Assembly (NCBI GenBank): GCA_003755025.1
Contig: RJVL01000004.1
Span: 310,001-374,000, forward strand
Direction: 5' to 3'
DNA: 64,000 nt
From: Diaphorobacter nitroreducens
GTDB lineage: Bacteria; Pseudomonadota; Gammaproteobacteria; Burkholderiales; Burkholderiaceae_C
Position numbers and translations under genes: made by a program. The notes below the pieces were generated by a model. It searched no databases, was not told where the DNA came from, and saw nothing but the letters and a program-made list of their open reading frames with translations. This document shows positions 18,070 through 26,387 of the stretch, one piece after another. The first letter of the stretch is position 1; each line of letters starts with the position of its first letter.

Positions 18070-19038
18070 TCAGTCCATGGTGAGCTTCTGCTTGTCCACC
18101 ACGTTTTTGTAAGCCGTGTATTCGGCCTTGATTTCCTGGGCGAACTTCGCCGGCGTGTCGGCCACGATCAGCGAGCCCGTGTCCTCGATGCGCTTGCGCA
18201 CCGCAGGGTCCTTCAGCACCTTGTGCACGGCGGCGTTGACCTTGTCCACGATGTCCTTGGGCAGACCCTTGGGTCCGATGATGCCGTAATAGGCCATACG
18301 GTTCACGTTGGGCAGGCCCACTTCGGCCAGTGTGGGCACGTCGGGCAGCACGGCCAGGCGCTGCGGGGCGGCCACCACCAGGGCGGTCAGGCGCTTGTCC
18401 TTGATGAAGGGCAGGGCGGACGGCAGGTTGTCGAAGATCAGCGGGATCTGGCCGGCGACGGCGTCGTTCAGTGCCGGGCCCGAGCCGCGGTAGGGCACGT
18501 GCACCAGCTGGGTGCCGGTCTCCAGCATGAACATTTCCATCATCAGGTGGCCGATGCTGCCGGTGCCGGGCGAGCCGAACGAGTACTTGCCTGGAGTCTT
18601 CTTGACTTCGGCCAGGAAGCTCTTGTATTCCTTGCCGGCGAACTGCGGGTTGGCCGCAATCACGTTGGGCGTGGCGGCGATGTTCACGACCGGGGTGAAG
18701 TCGGTGAACACGTTGTAGGGGATCTTGGGGTTGATGGCCGGGTTGGTGGCCGTGGTGGACACGGTGGCCACGCCCAGGTTGTAGCCGTCCGGCGTGGCGC
18801 GCGCGGTTTCGGCCGCACCGATAGCGCCGCCGCCGCCGCCCTTGTTCTCCACCACCACGGGCTGGCCCAGCTCGCGGCCCAGGGGCTCGGCCACCACGCG
18901 GGCGATCAGGTCGGTGGTGCCGCCCGCGGCGAAGGGCACCAGCAGGCGGATGGGCTTGTTGGGGTAGCCGGACTGGGCCTGGGCGGCCGTGCCGAGCAGG
19001 GCCAGCAGGCCCAGGGTGAGTGCGCTGCGACGAATCAT
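18070..19038 (-). CDS. Bug-type (TctC) periplasmic solute-binding protein, gcd-linked
   Basis: A 322-residue Bug receptor with signal peptide (ALTLGLLALLGTAAQAQ) and the family blocks IRLLVPFAAGGTTDLIARVVA, VVENKGGGGGAIGA and LVHVPYRGSGPALNDAVAGQIP. It follows gcdG by 90 bases on the same strand, so it may bind glutarate or another dicarboxylate handled by this operon. That link is inference from position. It ends in a strong terminator. Confidence 0.9.
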   Translation of the reverse strand: MIRRSALTLGLLALLGTAAQAQSGYPNKPIRLLVPFAAGGTTDLIARVVAEPLGRELGQPVVVENKGGGGGAIGAAETARATPDGYNLGVATVSTTATNPAINPKIPYNVFTDFTPVVNIAATPNVIAANPQFAGKEYKSFLAEVKKTPGKYSFGSPGTGSIGHLMMEMFMLETGTQLVHVPYRGSGPALNDAVAGQIPLIFDNLPSALPFIKDKRLTALVVAAPQRLAVLPDVPTLAEVGLPNVNRMAYYGIIGPKGLPKDIVDKVNAAVHKVLKDPAVRKRIEDTGSLIVADTPAKFAQEIKAEYTAYKNVVDKQKLTMD

Positions 19039-19128
19039 GCTTTTATCTCCTGTTATCGATGTGGTGAAGCAATGGCGTGCCAGTGATGGCGGGAAGGAAG
19101 CACCGACGGGGCCGGTGCGGGAAAAGGG

Positions 19129-20385
19129 TCAGATGGCACCCCCCGCTTTGAGCGCTGCGATGGCCGAAGCATCCAGGCCCAGCTCGCGCAGCACCTCGTC
19201 GGTGTGCTGGCCGAGCGCGGGTGGCGCGCGATGGTAGCTGACGGGCGTGCCCGACAGCCGCATGGGGTTGGCCACCGTGGCCATGGGGGCGATGCCGTCG
19301 CCGGCGTCGCGGGGCAGCTCCCTGCGGATGCCGCGCGCGCGCACCTGTGGGTCGTCGAAGGCCTGGGCGATGGTGTTGATGGGGCCGCAGGGCACGGCCT
19401 TGTCCTCCAGCAGGGCGATCCACTCGGTGGTGCTGCGGGTCTGCAGGACAGGCTCCATCAGCGCCAGCAGCGCAGCGCGGTGCTGCACGCGTGCGGTATT
19501 GGTGGCAAAGCGTGCGTCCTGTGCCCATTCGGGGTGGCCACACGCCTGGCAAAAGCGCGCGAACTGTCCGTCGTTGCCGATGGCCAGCAGCACGTTGCCG
19601 TCGCGGCTGCGAAAGTCCTGGTAGGGCGCCAGGCTGGGGTGGATGTTGCCGGCGCGTCCGGGCGCCTGCCCGGTGGCCAGGTAGCCCGCGGCCTGGTTGG
19701 CCAGCACGGCCATGCCCACGTCGAGCAGAGCCATGTCGATGTGCTGCCCTTCGCCGGTGCCGTTGCGGGCGTTGTCGCGCGCGTTCAGCGCGGCCAGGAT
19801 GGCGTTGCTGGCGTACAGGCCGGTGAACACGTCCACCACGGCCACGCCGACCTTTAGAGGCCCGCCGCCGGGCTGCCCGTCGGCATGGCCGGTGATGCTC
19901 ATCAGGCCGCACATGGCCTGCACCATCAGGTCATAGCCGGCGCGTTCGGCATACGGCCCGTCCTGGCCGAAGCCGGTGATGGAGCAGTAGACCAGGCGCG
20001 GGTTCAGCGCCTTCAGGCTGGCGTAGTCCAGCCCGTATTGCGCGAGGCCCCCCACCTTGAAATTCTCGACCACCACGTCGGCCTCGGCGGCCATGCGGCG
20101 CAGCAGCGCCTGGCCCTCGGGATGGGCCATGTCCACGGTGATGCTGCGCTTGTTGCGGTTGCAGGCGGTGAAGTAGCTGGCCTCGCGCGTGTCGCGGCCA
20201 GCGTCGTCCTTCAGGAAGGGCGGGCCCCAGTGGCGCGTGTCGTCACCGGCCTGGGGGCGCTCGACCTTGACCACGTCGGCGCCCAGATCGGCCAGCATCT
20301 GGGTGCACCAGGGACCGGCAAGCACGCGCGAAAGATCCAGTACCTTGATACCGTCCAAGGCGCCGCGGGGGGTGGAAGCACTCAT
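19129..20385 (-). CDS. gcdG: CaiB/BaiF-type CoA-transferase, probable glutarate CoA-transferase
   Basis: A 418-residue family III CoA-transferase. Typical blocks are the N-terminal GIKVLDLSRVLAGPWCTQML, DLGADVVKVERP, NRNKRSITVDM and the C-terminal PCGPINTIAQAF. Next to gcdH and a LysR gene it matches the gcdR-gcdH-gcdG arrangement known from Pseudomonas, in which GcdG activates glutarate with CoA from succinyl-CoA. That assignment rests on context; family III enzymes with other substrates look similar. The 150-base gap to gcdH holds a long-form repeat. Confidence 0.82.
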   Translation of the reverse strand: MSASTPRGALDGIKVLDLSRVLAGPWCTQMLADLGADVVKVERPQAGDDTRHWGPPFLKDDAGRDTREASYFTACNRNKRSITVDMAHPEGQALLRRMAAEADVVVENFKVGGLAQYGLDYASLKALNPRLVYCSITGFGQDGPYAERAGYDLMVQAMCGLMSITGHADGQPGGGPLKVGVAVVDVFTGLYASNAILAALNARDNARNGTGEGQHIDMALLDVGMAVLANQAAGYLATGQAPGRAGNIHPSLAPYQDFRSRDGNVLLAIGNDGQFARFCQACGHPEWAQDARFATNTARVQHRAALLALMEPVLQTRSTTEWIALLEDKAVPCGPINTIAQAFDDPQVRARGIRRELPRDAGDGIAPMATVANPMRLSGTPVSYHRAPPALGQHTDEVLRELGLDASAIAALKAGGAI

Positions 20386-20394
20386 GAAATCGCT

Positions 20395-20489
20395 ATTGAA
20401 AACGTAGCTGCTCGCGCTTGTTGTGCCAACAATTCAAGGATAAAAACCATTGAACTGATTGCAGGGTAAGCGCGAGAAGCTCCTATTTT
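20395..20489 (+). repeat. Interspersed palindromic repeat, copy 3 (long form with inner hairpin)
   Basis: Outer arms AGCTGCTCGCGCTT (20406-20419) and AAGCGCGAGAAGCT (20468-20481) pair with one mismatch. An inner hairpin TTCAAGG ... CCATTGAA with an A-rich loop lies at 20433-20454. The element sits between gcdH and gcdG and would be transcribed with them. Confidence 0.75.
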
Positions 20490-20537
20490 GAGAGCGCGCG
20501 TGACAGGCCTTTGATGCGGCCCGCGCGCCGCGTTGGG

Positions 20538-21734
20538 TCAGTTGGCGAACGCGGCGATGCCCGTCTGCGCGCGGCCCAGGATGAGCGCGTGCACGTCGTG
20601 CGTGCCCTCGTAGGTGTTGACCACCTCCAGGTTCACCAGGTGGCGTGCTACGCCGAACTCGTCGCTGATGCCGTTGCCGCCCATCATGTCGCGCGCCAGG
20701 CGGGCGATGTCCAGGGCCTTGCCGCAGTTGTTGCGCTTGATCAGCGAGGTGATCTCCACCACGTTCTGGTGCTCGTCCTTCATGCGGCCCACGCGCAGCG
20801 CGGCCTGCAGGCCCAGCGTGATCTCGGTCTGCATGTCGGCCAGCTTTTTCTGCACGAGCTGGTTAGCGGCCAGCGGGCGGCCGAACTGCTTGCGGTCCAG
20901 CGTGTACTGGCGCGCGGTGTGCCAGCAGAACTCGGCCGCGCCCATGGCGCCCCAGGCGATGCCGAAGCGTGCGCTGTTCAGGCAGGTGAAGGGGCCCTTG
21001 AGGCCACGCACCTCGGGGAAGGCGTTTTCTTCGGGCACGAACACATCGTCCATCACGATCTCGCCGGTGATGGAGGCGCGCAGGCCCACCTTGCCGTGGA
21101 TGGCGGGGGCGGACAGGCCCTTCATGCCCTTGTCCAGGATGAAGCCGCGGATCTGGCCCACGGTGCCGGATGCCTCCACTTCCTTGGCCCAGACCACGAA
21201 CACGTCGGCCACAGGGCTGTTGGTGATCCACATCTTGTTGCCCTTGAGGCGATAGCCGCCGTCCACCTTGTAGGCGCGCGTGGCCATGCTGCCGGGGTCG
21301 GAGCCGTGGTCGGGCTCGGTCAGGCCGAAGCAGCCGATGAACTCGCCGGAGGCCAGCTTGGGCAGGTACTTCTGCTTCTGCGCTTCGGAGCCGAACTCGT
21401 TGATCGGCACCATCACCAGCGACGACTGCACCGACGCCATGGAGCGGTAGCCCGAGTCCACGCGCTCGATCTCGCGCGCCACCAAGCCGTAGCTCACGTA
21501 GTTCAGGCCGGCGCCGCCGTATTCGGTGGGGATGGTGGGGCCCAGCAGGCCCAGCTCGCCCATCTCGCGGAAGATGGTCACGTCGGTCTTCTCGTGGCGG
21601 AACATGTCCAGCACGCGGGGCGCCAGCTTGTCCTGGCAGTAGGCGCGCGCGGCGTCACGGACGGCGCGCTCGTCCTCGGTGAGCTGCTGGTCGAGTTGGA
21701 AGGGGTCGTCCCATTGGAAGGCGTTGCGGGTCAT
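20538..21734 (-). CDS. gcdH: Glutaryl-CoA dehydrogenase
   Basis: A 398-residue acyl-CoA dehydrogenase that oxidises and decarboxylates glutaryl-CoA to crotonyl-CoA with FAD, in lysine, tryptophan and glutarate breakdown. GcdH-type sequence includes the N-terminal [50 protein letters not shown] and the catalytic Glu in [16 protein letters not shown] (about residue 376). The ATG at 21734 has a GGAGA site; an upstream in-frame start at 21788 is not needed. It is divergent from gcdR. Confidence 0.94.
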   Translation of the reverse strand: MTRNAFQWDDPFQLDQQLTEDERAVRDAARAYCQDKLAPRVLDMFRHEKTDVTIFREMGELGLLGPTIPTEYGGAGLNYVSYGLVAREIERVDSGYRSMASVQSSLVMVPINEFGSEAQKQKYLPKLASGEFIGCFGLTEPDHGSDPGSMATRAYKVDGGYRLKGNKMWITNSPVADVFVVWAKEVEASGTVGQIRGFILDKGMKGLSAPAIHGKVGLRASITGEIVMDDVFVPEENAFPEVRGLKGPFTCLNSARFGIAWGAMGAAEFCWHTARQYTLDRKQFGRPLAANQLVQKKLADMQTEITLGLQAALRVGRMKDEHQNVVEITSLIKRNNCGKALDIARLARDMMGGNGISDEFGVARHLVNLEVVNTYEGTHDVHALILGRAQTGIAAFAN

Positions 21735-21859
21735 GGTGTCTCCAGTGCTGGAATGCGGGGTGGGTGGCGGGGACCCAAGCATGCACAAGGTGCATTGCTT
21801 GGTTAACGAAGGTGATCGTATGGCGTCTGAGTAAGTGACGGCAAGCGAGTTATTTGCAT

Positions 21860-21886
21860 CCAGATATTTGATTTAAGAATATCTGG
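21860..21886. promoter_or_regulatory. Palindromic LysR-type operator between gcdH and gcdR
   Basis: CCAGATATT (21860-21868) and AATATCTGG (21878-21886) are perfect 9-bp inverted repeats with a 9-base AT-rich spacer, containing a T-N11-A core. The site ends 13 bases before the gcdR start, so binding there should control gcdR itself and probably gcdH. Confidence 0.7.
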
Positions 21887-21899
21887 CTAAGATGCTGCG

Positions 21900-22853
21900 A
21901 TGCGACGACACCTGCCATCCACCCAGGCGCTGGCCTGCTTCGAAGCCGCTGCGCGTCACGAGAGCTATACCCGGGCCGCGCAGGAGCTGGCGCTGACGCA
22001 AAGCGCGGTGTCGCGCCAAATCCTGGCGCTGGAGGAGCAACTCGGCGTGCAACTCTTTCGCCGCACGCGCCACGGGGTGGTGCTCACCCCCGCGGGGCGG
22101 CATTACGGGCAGCAGGTGGCGCGCTGGCTGCAGGGGCTGGAGCGCGACACGCTCGACGTCATGGCCCACCAGGGGCATGGCGGCGCCATTTCGCTTGCGG
22201 CAGTGGCCACCTTTGCCACGCGCTGGCTGATCCCGCGCCTGCCTCTGCTGGCCGCGCGCCACCCCGAGATCGTGGTGCACATCGAGACGCAGACCCGGCC
22301 CTTCCTGTTCACCGATACGGCCTTCGACGCGGCGCTGTACGCGGGCACGCCCGAGCAGGTCGCCAACTGGCCCGGCGTGCAGGCGCAGCTGCTGATGCAG
22401 GAGGACGTGGTGCCCGTATGCAGCCCGCGCCTGCTGGAGACGGCGGCGCAGCAACTGGGCATGCCGCGCGGCACGGGCCGTGCACACCAGGGCCTGCCGC
22501 CACCGGCGCTGGCGCGGCTGCCGCTACTGCAGCAAAGCACCCGGCCCTATGGCTGGCGACAGTGGTTCGATGCCATGGGCGTGTTGGATGCGCCGCGCGC
22601 GCTGGAAGGGCCGCGCTATGAACTGTTCTCCATGACGGCCGCCGCGGCGGCCCACGGCCTGGGGATTGCGCTGATGCCGCCCATGCTGATCGAGGCCGAG
22701 ATCGCCCGGGGCGAGCTGGTGGTGGCCTGCCCGCGTCCGTTGCGTGGCGAGCGGGGTTACTACCTCGTGAGCCCCGCGCAGCCCCAGCCGCCGGTGCTGG
22801 CCGCGTTCGCTGGCTGGCTGCAGGACATGGCGGTGGCCGGGCCGCTGGCGTAG
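21900..22853 (+). CDS. gcdR: LysR-family transcriptional regulator, probable GcdR
   Basis: A 317-residue LysR-type regulator of the GcvA-like branch. The N-terminal winged helix-turn-helix reads SYTRAAQELALTQSAVSRQI LALEEQLGVQLFRR (split here only for length), and the effector domain begins near residue 92 with ISLAAVATFATRWLIPRLP. It is divergent from gcdH with 165 bases between, the classical LysR layout, so it probably senses glutarate and activates gcdHG. There is little room for a ribosome site after the operator, and translation may be weak or leaderless. Confidence 0.85.
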   Translation: MRRHLPSTQALACFEAAARHESYTRAAQELALTQSAVSRQILALEEQLGVQLFRRTRHGVVLTPAGRHYGQQVARWLQGLERDTLDVMAHQGHGGAISLAAVATFATRWLIPRLPLLAARHPEIVVHIETQTRPFLFTDTAFDAALYAGTPEQVANWPGVQAQLLMQEDVVPVCSPRLLETAAQQLGMPRGTGRAHQGLPPPALARLPLLQQSTRPYGWRQWFDAMGVLDAPRALEGPRYELFSMTAAAAAHGLGIALMPPMLIEAEIARGELVVACPRPLRGERGYYLVSPAQPQPPVLAAFAGWLQDMAVAGPLA

Positions 22854-22874
22854 CCGCTCTTCAGCATCTGTCGA

Positions 22875-23600
22875 TCAGCGTCCACCCATCAACGCGACGC
22901 ATACCGGCACCAGCACGGCAGTGGCCACACCGTTCAGGCCCATCGCCAGCGCGGCGAAGGCACCGGCCGTGGGATGCACCTGCAGTTCGCGCGCCGTGCC
23001 GATGGCATGGGCCGTGAGGCCGATGGCAAAGCCGCGCACGGCCGGGTCGTGCACGCGCAGCAGGCGCAGCAGCGGCCCCGCCAGCACCGCCCCCGCAATG
23101 CCCGTGATGGCCACGGCCACCGCTGCCAGCGATGGCGCGCCGCCGATGCGCTCCGCCACGGGCAGCGCGATCGGCATGGTGGCGGATTTGGGTGCGAGCG
23201 CCATCAGCGTCTCATACGATGCGCCCAGCGCCCAGGCCAGCAGCAGGGCGGAGACGATCGCCACCGTGCAGCCCACGAGCAGCGCCACGCTGATCGGGCG
23301 CCAGAGCTGGCGAATGCGCTCGCGCTGCGCGAACAGCGGCACGGCCAACGCCACCGTGGCGGGGCCGATGAGAAAGCTCAGTAGTTGCGTGCCCTCGCGG
23401 TAGGTGGCGTAGGGCGTGCCCGTGAGCAGCAGCACCGCCACGACGAGCGCCGTCGCCGTCAGTGGTGGGATCAGCAGCGGGTGTGCGCCGCTGCGCCGAT
23501 ACAGCGCCAGCGTCAGCGTGTAGGCCGCCAGCGTCAGCGCCAGCCAGGGCAGGGGCGACGCCGTGAGCCATGCGGCCAGCCCGGGGAGAGACGCGCTCAC
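22875..23600 (-). CDS. lrgB: LrgB/CidB family membrane protein
   Basis: A 241-residue polytopic membrane protein of the LrgB family, with seven or so hydrophobic segments. Signature blocks are GHPLLIPPL-like AHPLLIPPLTATALV, FLIGPATVALAVPLF, LAPKSATMPIALPVAERIGG and GLTAHAIGTARELQ. LrgAB/CidAB systems act on murein hydrolase control, and related plant proteins export glycolate; pyruvate transport has been shown for some. The GTG start overlaps lrgA by 4 bases, so the pair is coupled. Confidence 0.9.
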   Translation of the reverse strand: MSASLPGLAAWLTASPLPWLALTLAAYTLTLALYRRSGAHPLLIPPLTATALVVAVLLLTGTPYATYREGTQLLSFLIGPATVALAVPLFAQRERIRQLWRPISVALLVGCTVAIVSALLLAWALGASYETLMALAPKSATMPIALPVAERIGGAPSLAAVAVAITGIAGAVLAGPLLRLLRVHDPAVRGFAIGLTAHAIGTARELQVHPTAGAFAALAMGLNGVATAVLVPVCVALMGGR

Positions 23601-23971
23601 TGGGCCTGCTCCTGCTCGCGCGGGCGTGCGTCGGCGCTGTCGCGCAGCAGCCAGCGCAGCGTCCAGGCCGTCACCACCAGCGTGATGGCCGCCCCCACGA
23701 TGCCGGCCACGAGGAACGGCAGCCATTCGCGCGCGATGCGGTCAAAGTGCAGCATGACCCCGGCGATCGCCGGGATGAACAGCAGCATCATGTTCTGCAG
23801 CAGGCTGCCCGCGGTGCTCTCCAGCGCCTGCGGGACGCGCCCGTATGCCAGCAGCGCCGCCAGCAGCAGCAACATGCCTGCGAGAGCGCCAGGCAGTGGC
23901 AGGCCCACGAGCTGGACCAGAAGTTCTCCCAGTAACTGGAGGATGAAGAGGGCGGTCAGGGCGTAGAGCAT
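23597..23971 (-). CDS. lrgA: LrgA/CidA family holin-like protein
   Basis: A 124-residue protein with four hydrophobic segments and the CidA/LrgA signature LPLPGALAGMLLLLAALL, followed by LLQNMMLLFIPAIAGVMLHFD. The family is compared with holins and works with LrgB in the inner membrane. I set the start at ATG 23971. The frame stays open far upstream, but only the last 124 residues have family sequence. The gcdR gene ends convergently on the far side of lrgB. Confidence 0.88.
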   Translation of the reverse strand: MLYALTALFILQLLGELLVQLVGLPLPGALAGMLLLLAALLAYGRVPQALESTAGSLLQNMMLLFIPAIAGVMLHFDRIAREWLPFLVAGIVGAAITLVVTAWTLRWLLRDSADARPREQEQAQ

Positions 23972-24196
23972 TGAAGGCGGGCAGGGCGTCGCGCAGGCGC
24001 AAAAACCATGATCATCCCTGATACCCACCGGACCGCGCTGGTGCTCGGGTGATGTCGCCTCTTTGCGGGAGGTCGGGGGCTCCGCCGGTTGCGCGCAACG
24101 GCCATCCGCAATACCCTGGTGTGCAGCGGTCGTCCGGCGAAGCACCCTCCGGTGCAACGCAACGGTCGCCGCACCACTGCACCAGGAGGACTTGCC

Positions 24197-24424
24197 ATGG
24201 CTACCGCCCAGCCCCTGTACCACGCGCCCACGTTTGAACCTACCGTGGATGAGATCGCCACGCTGAAGCAGCTCGAAATGGGCCAGGCCATCAGCGTGCC
24301 CGACGCGCTCAAGCACCATCTGTCCGGGCGCCTGCTGGATTGGGCCTATATCGGCAAGACGCCCGGGGGCGAGTTCCACATCACCGACCTGGGCCGCCAG
24401 CTCATCAAGCGCCAAAACAACTGA
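24197..24424 (+). CDS. Small hypothetical protein
   Basis: A 75-residue soluble protein with no signal peptide. It starts at an ATG preceded by AGGAGG. The C-terminal half (LDWAYIGKTPGGEFHITDLGRQL) has the look of a winged-helix wing and recognition segment, but this is only an impression. It is the first of four small genes on the same strand, each with its own ribosome site. I do not recognise the family. Confidence 0.6.
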   Translation: MATAQPLYHAPTFEPTVDEIATLKQLEMGQAISVPDALKHHLSGRLLDWAYIGKTPGGEFHITDLGRQLIKRQNN

Positions 24425-24825
24425 GCCGGGGTCACCGCTGCGGGGCGGATTCGCCTCCGTCCTACACGGCGTCCCGTGCGTGCGAAGGTACCTTACGGCC
24501 ACCGCGGCAAACCCCCGACGGGTGCGCATCGCAGTTTTGCTGCCATGCCCAGGCGGCGCGGGCCGGGCTTCTCGGCTCCCATTGCGGGAGCCCTGGTGCC
24601 AGGTCTGGGCCGAACGCTGTGGCCGCATGCATGGCAAGGGTGGCGTCCTCTTATCGCCGCCCGGCGGCATGTGGCTAACACCCGTAAGCTTTGCCCTTTG
24701 GCAGCGTCCCGTGCTGGCCAGTCCTCACGGGGCCCCGCGTACTCGATTGCCGAGGCGCGGGCGGCAGGCACATCGTCCTGCCGCTGCCTCTGGCGCGGTA
24801 TGCCACCGACCCGGAGATGGCTGAC
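24425..24825. other. Gene-free stretch between two small ORFs
   Basis: About 400 bases with no supported gene. The only structure I see is a perfect hairpin GGCTCCC / GGGAGCC with loop ATTGC at 24574-24592, without a T-run. Confidence 0.4.
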
Positions 24826-24936
24826 ATGATTCACCGCACCGCTCTCGCTCACCGCCAACCGGCCGATCCCCCCGTGGAGCCGGATGTGCCCGCTCCACCC
24901 CCGGAGCCCGCTGACACGCCTCCGCGTCTGGGCTGA
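24826..24936 (+). CDS. Putative Pro-rich micro-protein (36 residues)
   Basis: A short ORF starting MIHRTALAHRQPADPPVEPD and ending in a Pro/Glu-rich tail. GGAG stands 8-9 bases before this ATG, which is why I prefer it to the ATG at 24817. Acidic Pro-rich micro-proteins of this kind occur in Comamonadaceae intergenic regions, but coding status is unproven. Confidence 0.35.
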   Translation: MIHRTALAHRQPADPPVEPDVPAPPPEPADTPPRLG

Positions 24937-25038
24937 ATGGCGGTACGGACGGGCAGTACGCGCACTTGCGCGGGTGGCTGTCTTACAAGGCAGGCCCCGC
25001 CAGGCGCTTATGGTGGACCGCAACTACCGGAGCGTGAC

Positions 25039-25173
25039 ATGCCACCTACCAAACCCGCCTCAGGCGAAGTACCCCATTCTTCAGGCCGCAACCGCGTGGC
25101 CACCTCCAGGACTGTGACACTGCTGCTCATCGCCGTGGCGGTGATGCTGCTGTTCCTGTGGGCGCCGTGGTAG
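25039..25173 (+). CDS. Putative single-pass membrane micro-protein (44 residues)
   Basis: A 44-residue ORF with a polar N-terminal half and one hydrophobic C-terminal segment (VTLLLIAVAVMLLFLWAPW), preceded by a CGGAG site. It would be a tail-anchored inner-membrane protein. Function unknown. The hydrophobic composition and the ribosome site favour a true gene. Confidence 0.5.
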   Translation: MPPTKPASGEVPHSSGRNRVATSRTVTLLLIAVAVMLLFLWAPW

Positions 25174-25294
25174 CACCGGGACAGACCGTTGGTCTTTTTG
25201 CGCTGTTGAACGGGACGTTCGAACGGGGCATTCGTCTGACAGTGGCCGTGCCCCTGTGTTCATAACGTGCTTCATGTAACACAGGAGCTTCACC

Positions 25295-25624
25295 ATGAAC
25301 CGCACCCCCAACCGTCCGGGCGCTGCACCATCCCCGGGCACCACCCCACCGAGCCAGCGCGACGACAAGCGCGCCATTCGCATCGCCCTTGTCACCGCCC
25401 TGATCGCGCTGGTAGCCGTTGTCGTATTCAACTTGCGCGCTCCAAAGGATCGCTTGAGCGCGCCTGGCGAAGGGGCTCCCGCAGCCACCCAAGGGTCCGC
25501 CGGAATGGCCGGGCCGTCGGTGGATCCCCCCCAGCCCTCAGCGCCCCAGCGCGGCGACACGCCTACCACCCCGGGTCGCGAAGGCATGGGCGCACCTGCC
25601 GGGGGCGCGCCCGCGGCGCAGTAA
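25295..25624 (+). CDS. Small single-pass membrane protein, Pro/Gly/Ala-rich tail
   Basis: A 109-residue protein. Residues 1-27 are Pro-rich and polar, residues 28-47 form one transmembrane helix (AIRIALVTALIALVAVVVF), and the rest is a low-complexity Gly/Pro/Ala tail. An AGGAG site precedes the ATG. No family recognised. It is the last of the row of small genes before the lipocalin gene, which is on the other strand. Confidence 0.6.
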   Translation: MNRTPNRPGAAPSPGTTPPSQRDDKRAIRIALVTALIALVAVVVFNLRAPKDRLSAPGEGAPAATQGSAGMAGPSVDPPQPSAPQRGDTPTTPGREGMGAPAGGAPAAQ

Positions 25625-25753
25625 ACGATGCGGGCACGCGCATTGCCGCACGACTGACCGGCTACGAACGTGGGTCAAAGAAAGGCGCACGCCACTGAGC
25701 GCGTTTTCGATCCCACGTAGGCTTCTTTTCCCGCTGCTCGCTGGTACATGCAG

Positions 25754-26362
25754 TCAATGGGGCGGGTGCGCAGGATCCTGGCGCTTGTGCGTGACCCAGA
25801 TGAGAGCGTGCGTATCCACCCCCAGCGCCTGGGCGCGAGCCACGATGGCATCGCGCTGCGCAGCGTCCAGTTGTTTGTCGCGCGCCAGAATCCAGCAGTA
25901 GCTGGTATCAGGCCCCAACACCAGCGCCCAGCGGTAGTCAGGGTCAAGCGCCGCGACGTGGTAGCCGCCGTAGAACGGGCCGAAGAAGGACACCTTGAGC
26001 GATCCGGTGGTGGGAGCACCCGTGAACAGCGCCTTGCCAACGGCTTCGCGCCATTGGCCCGATGCGGCGGCAAAGCCGCGGTTGACCACGCGCACGCTGC
26101 CGTCCGCCTGGGGGGTGTAGGTGGCGGACACATCCGTCATGCCGCGCTCGAATGAGTGGTCGAGCCGGGCCAGCTCATACCAGCGCCCCTGATAGCGCTG
26201 TAGATCGAATGGCGTGACCGCTTTTACGCCCGGCGGGGGGCTGGTGTTTGCACAGCCGGCCATTACGGCGACCCCTGCCATCCACAGGGCCCACAGGCCT
26301 GCGCGGCAGGACGGGATGAGTGCGCGCCGCACAGAAAATAGAAAAGCCGAGAGCAGGTACAT
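25754..26362 (-). CDS. blc: Bacterial lipocalin lipoprotein (Blc-like)
   Basis: A 202-residue outer-membrane lipoprotein. A lipobox VMAGC (near residues 33-37) is followed by the lipocalin fold with the hallmark RYQGRWYELARLDHSFERGM, then YTPQADGSVRVVNRG, FFGPFYGGYHVAALD and the C-terminal YCWILARDKQLD. Blc-type lipocalins bind fatty acids or lysophospholipids and are stress-induced. The ATG has an AAGGA site. It lies 25 bases after the B12-type regulator on the same strand, so it belongs to the light cluster. Confidence 0.9.
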   Translation of the reverse strand: MYLLSAFLFSVRRALIPSCRAGLWALWMAGVAVMAGCANTSPPPGVKAVTPFDLQRYQGRWYELARLDHSFERGMTDVSATYTPQADGSVRVVNRGFAAASGQWREAVGKALFTGAPTTGSLKVSFFGPFYGGYHVAALDPDYRWALVLGPDTSYCWILARDKQLDAAQRDAIVARAQALGVDTHALIWVTHKRQDPAHPPH

Positions 26363-26387
26363 GTGATGTCCTTGACCAAGTGGTGGA

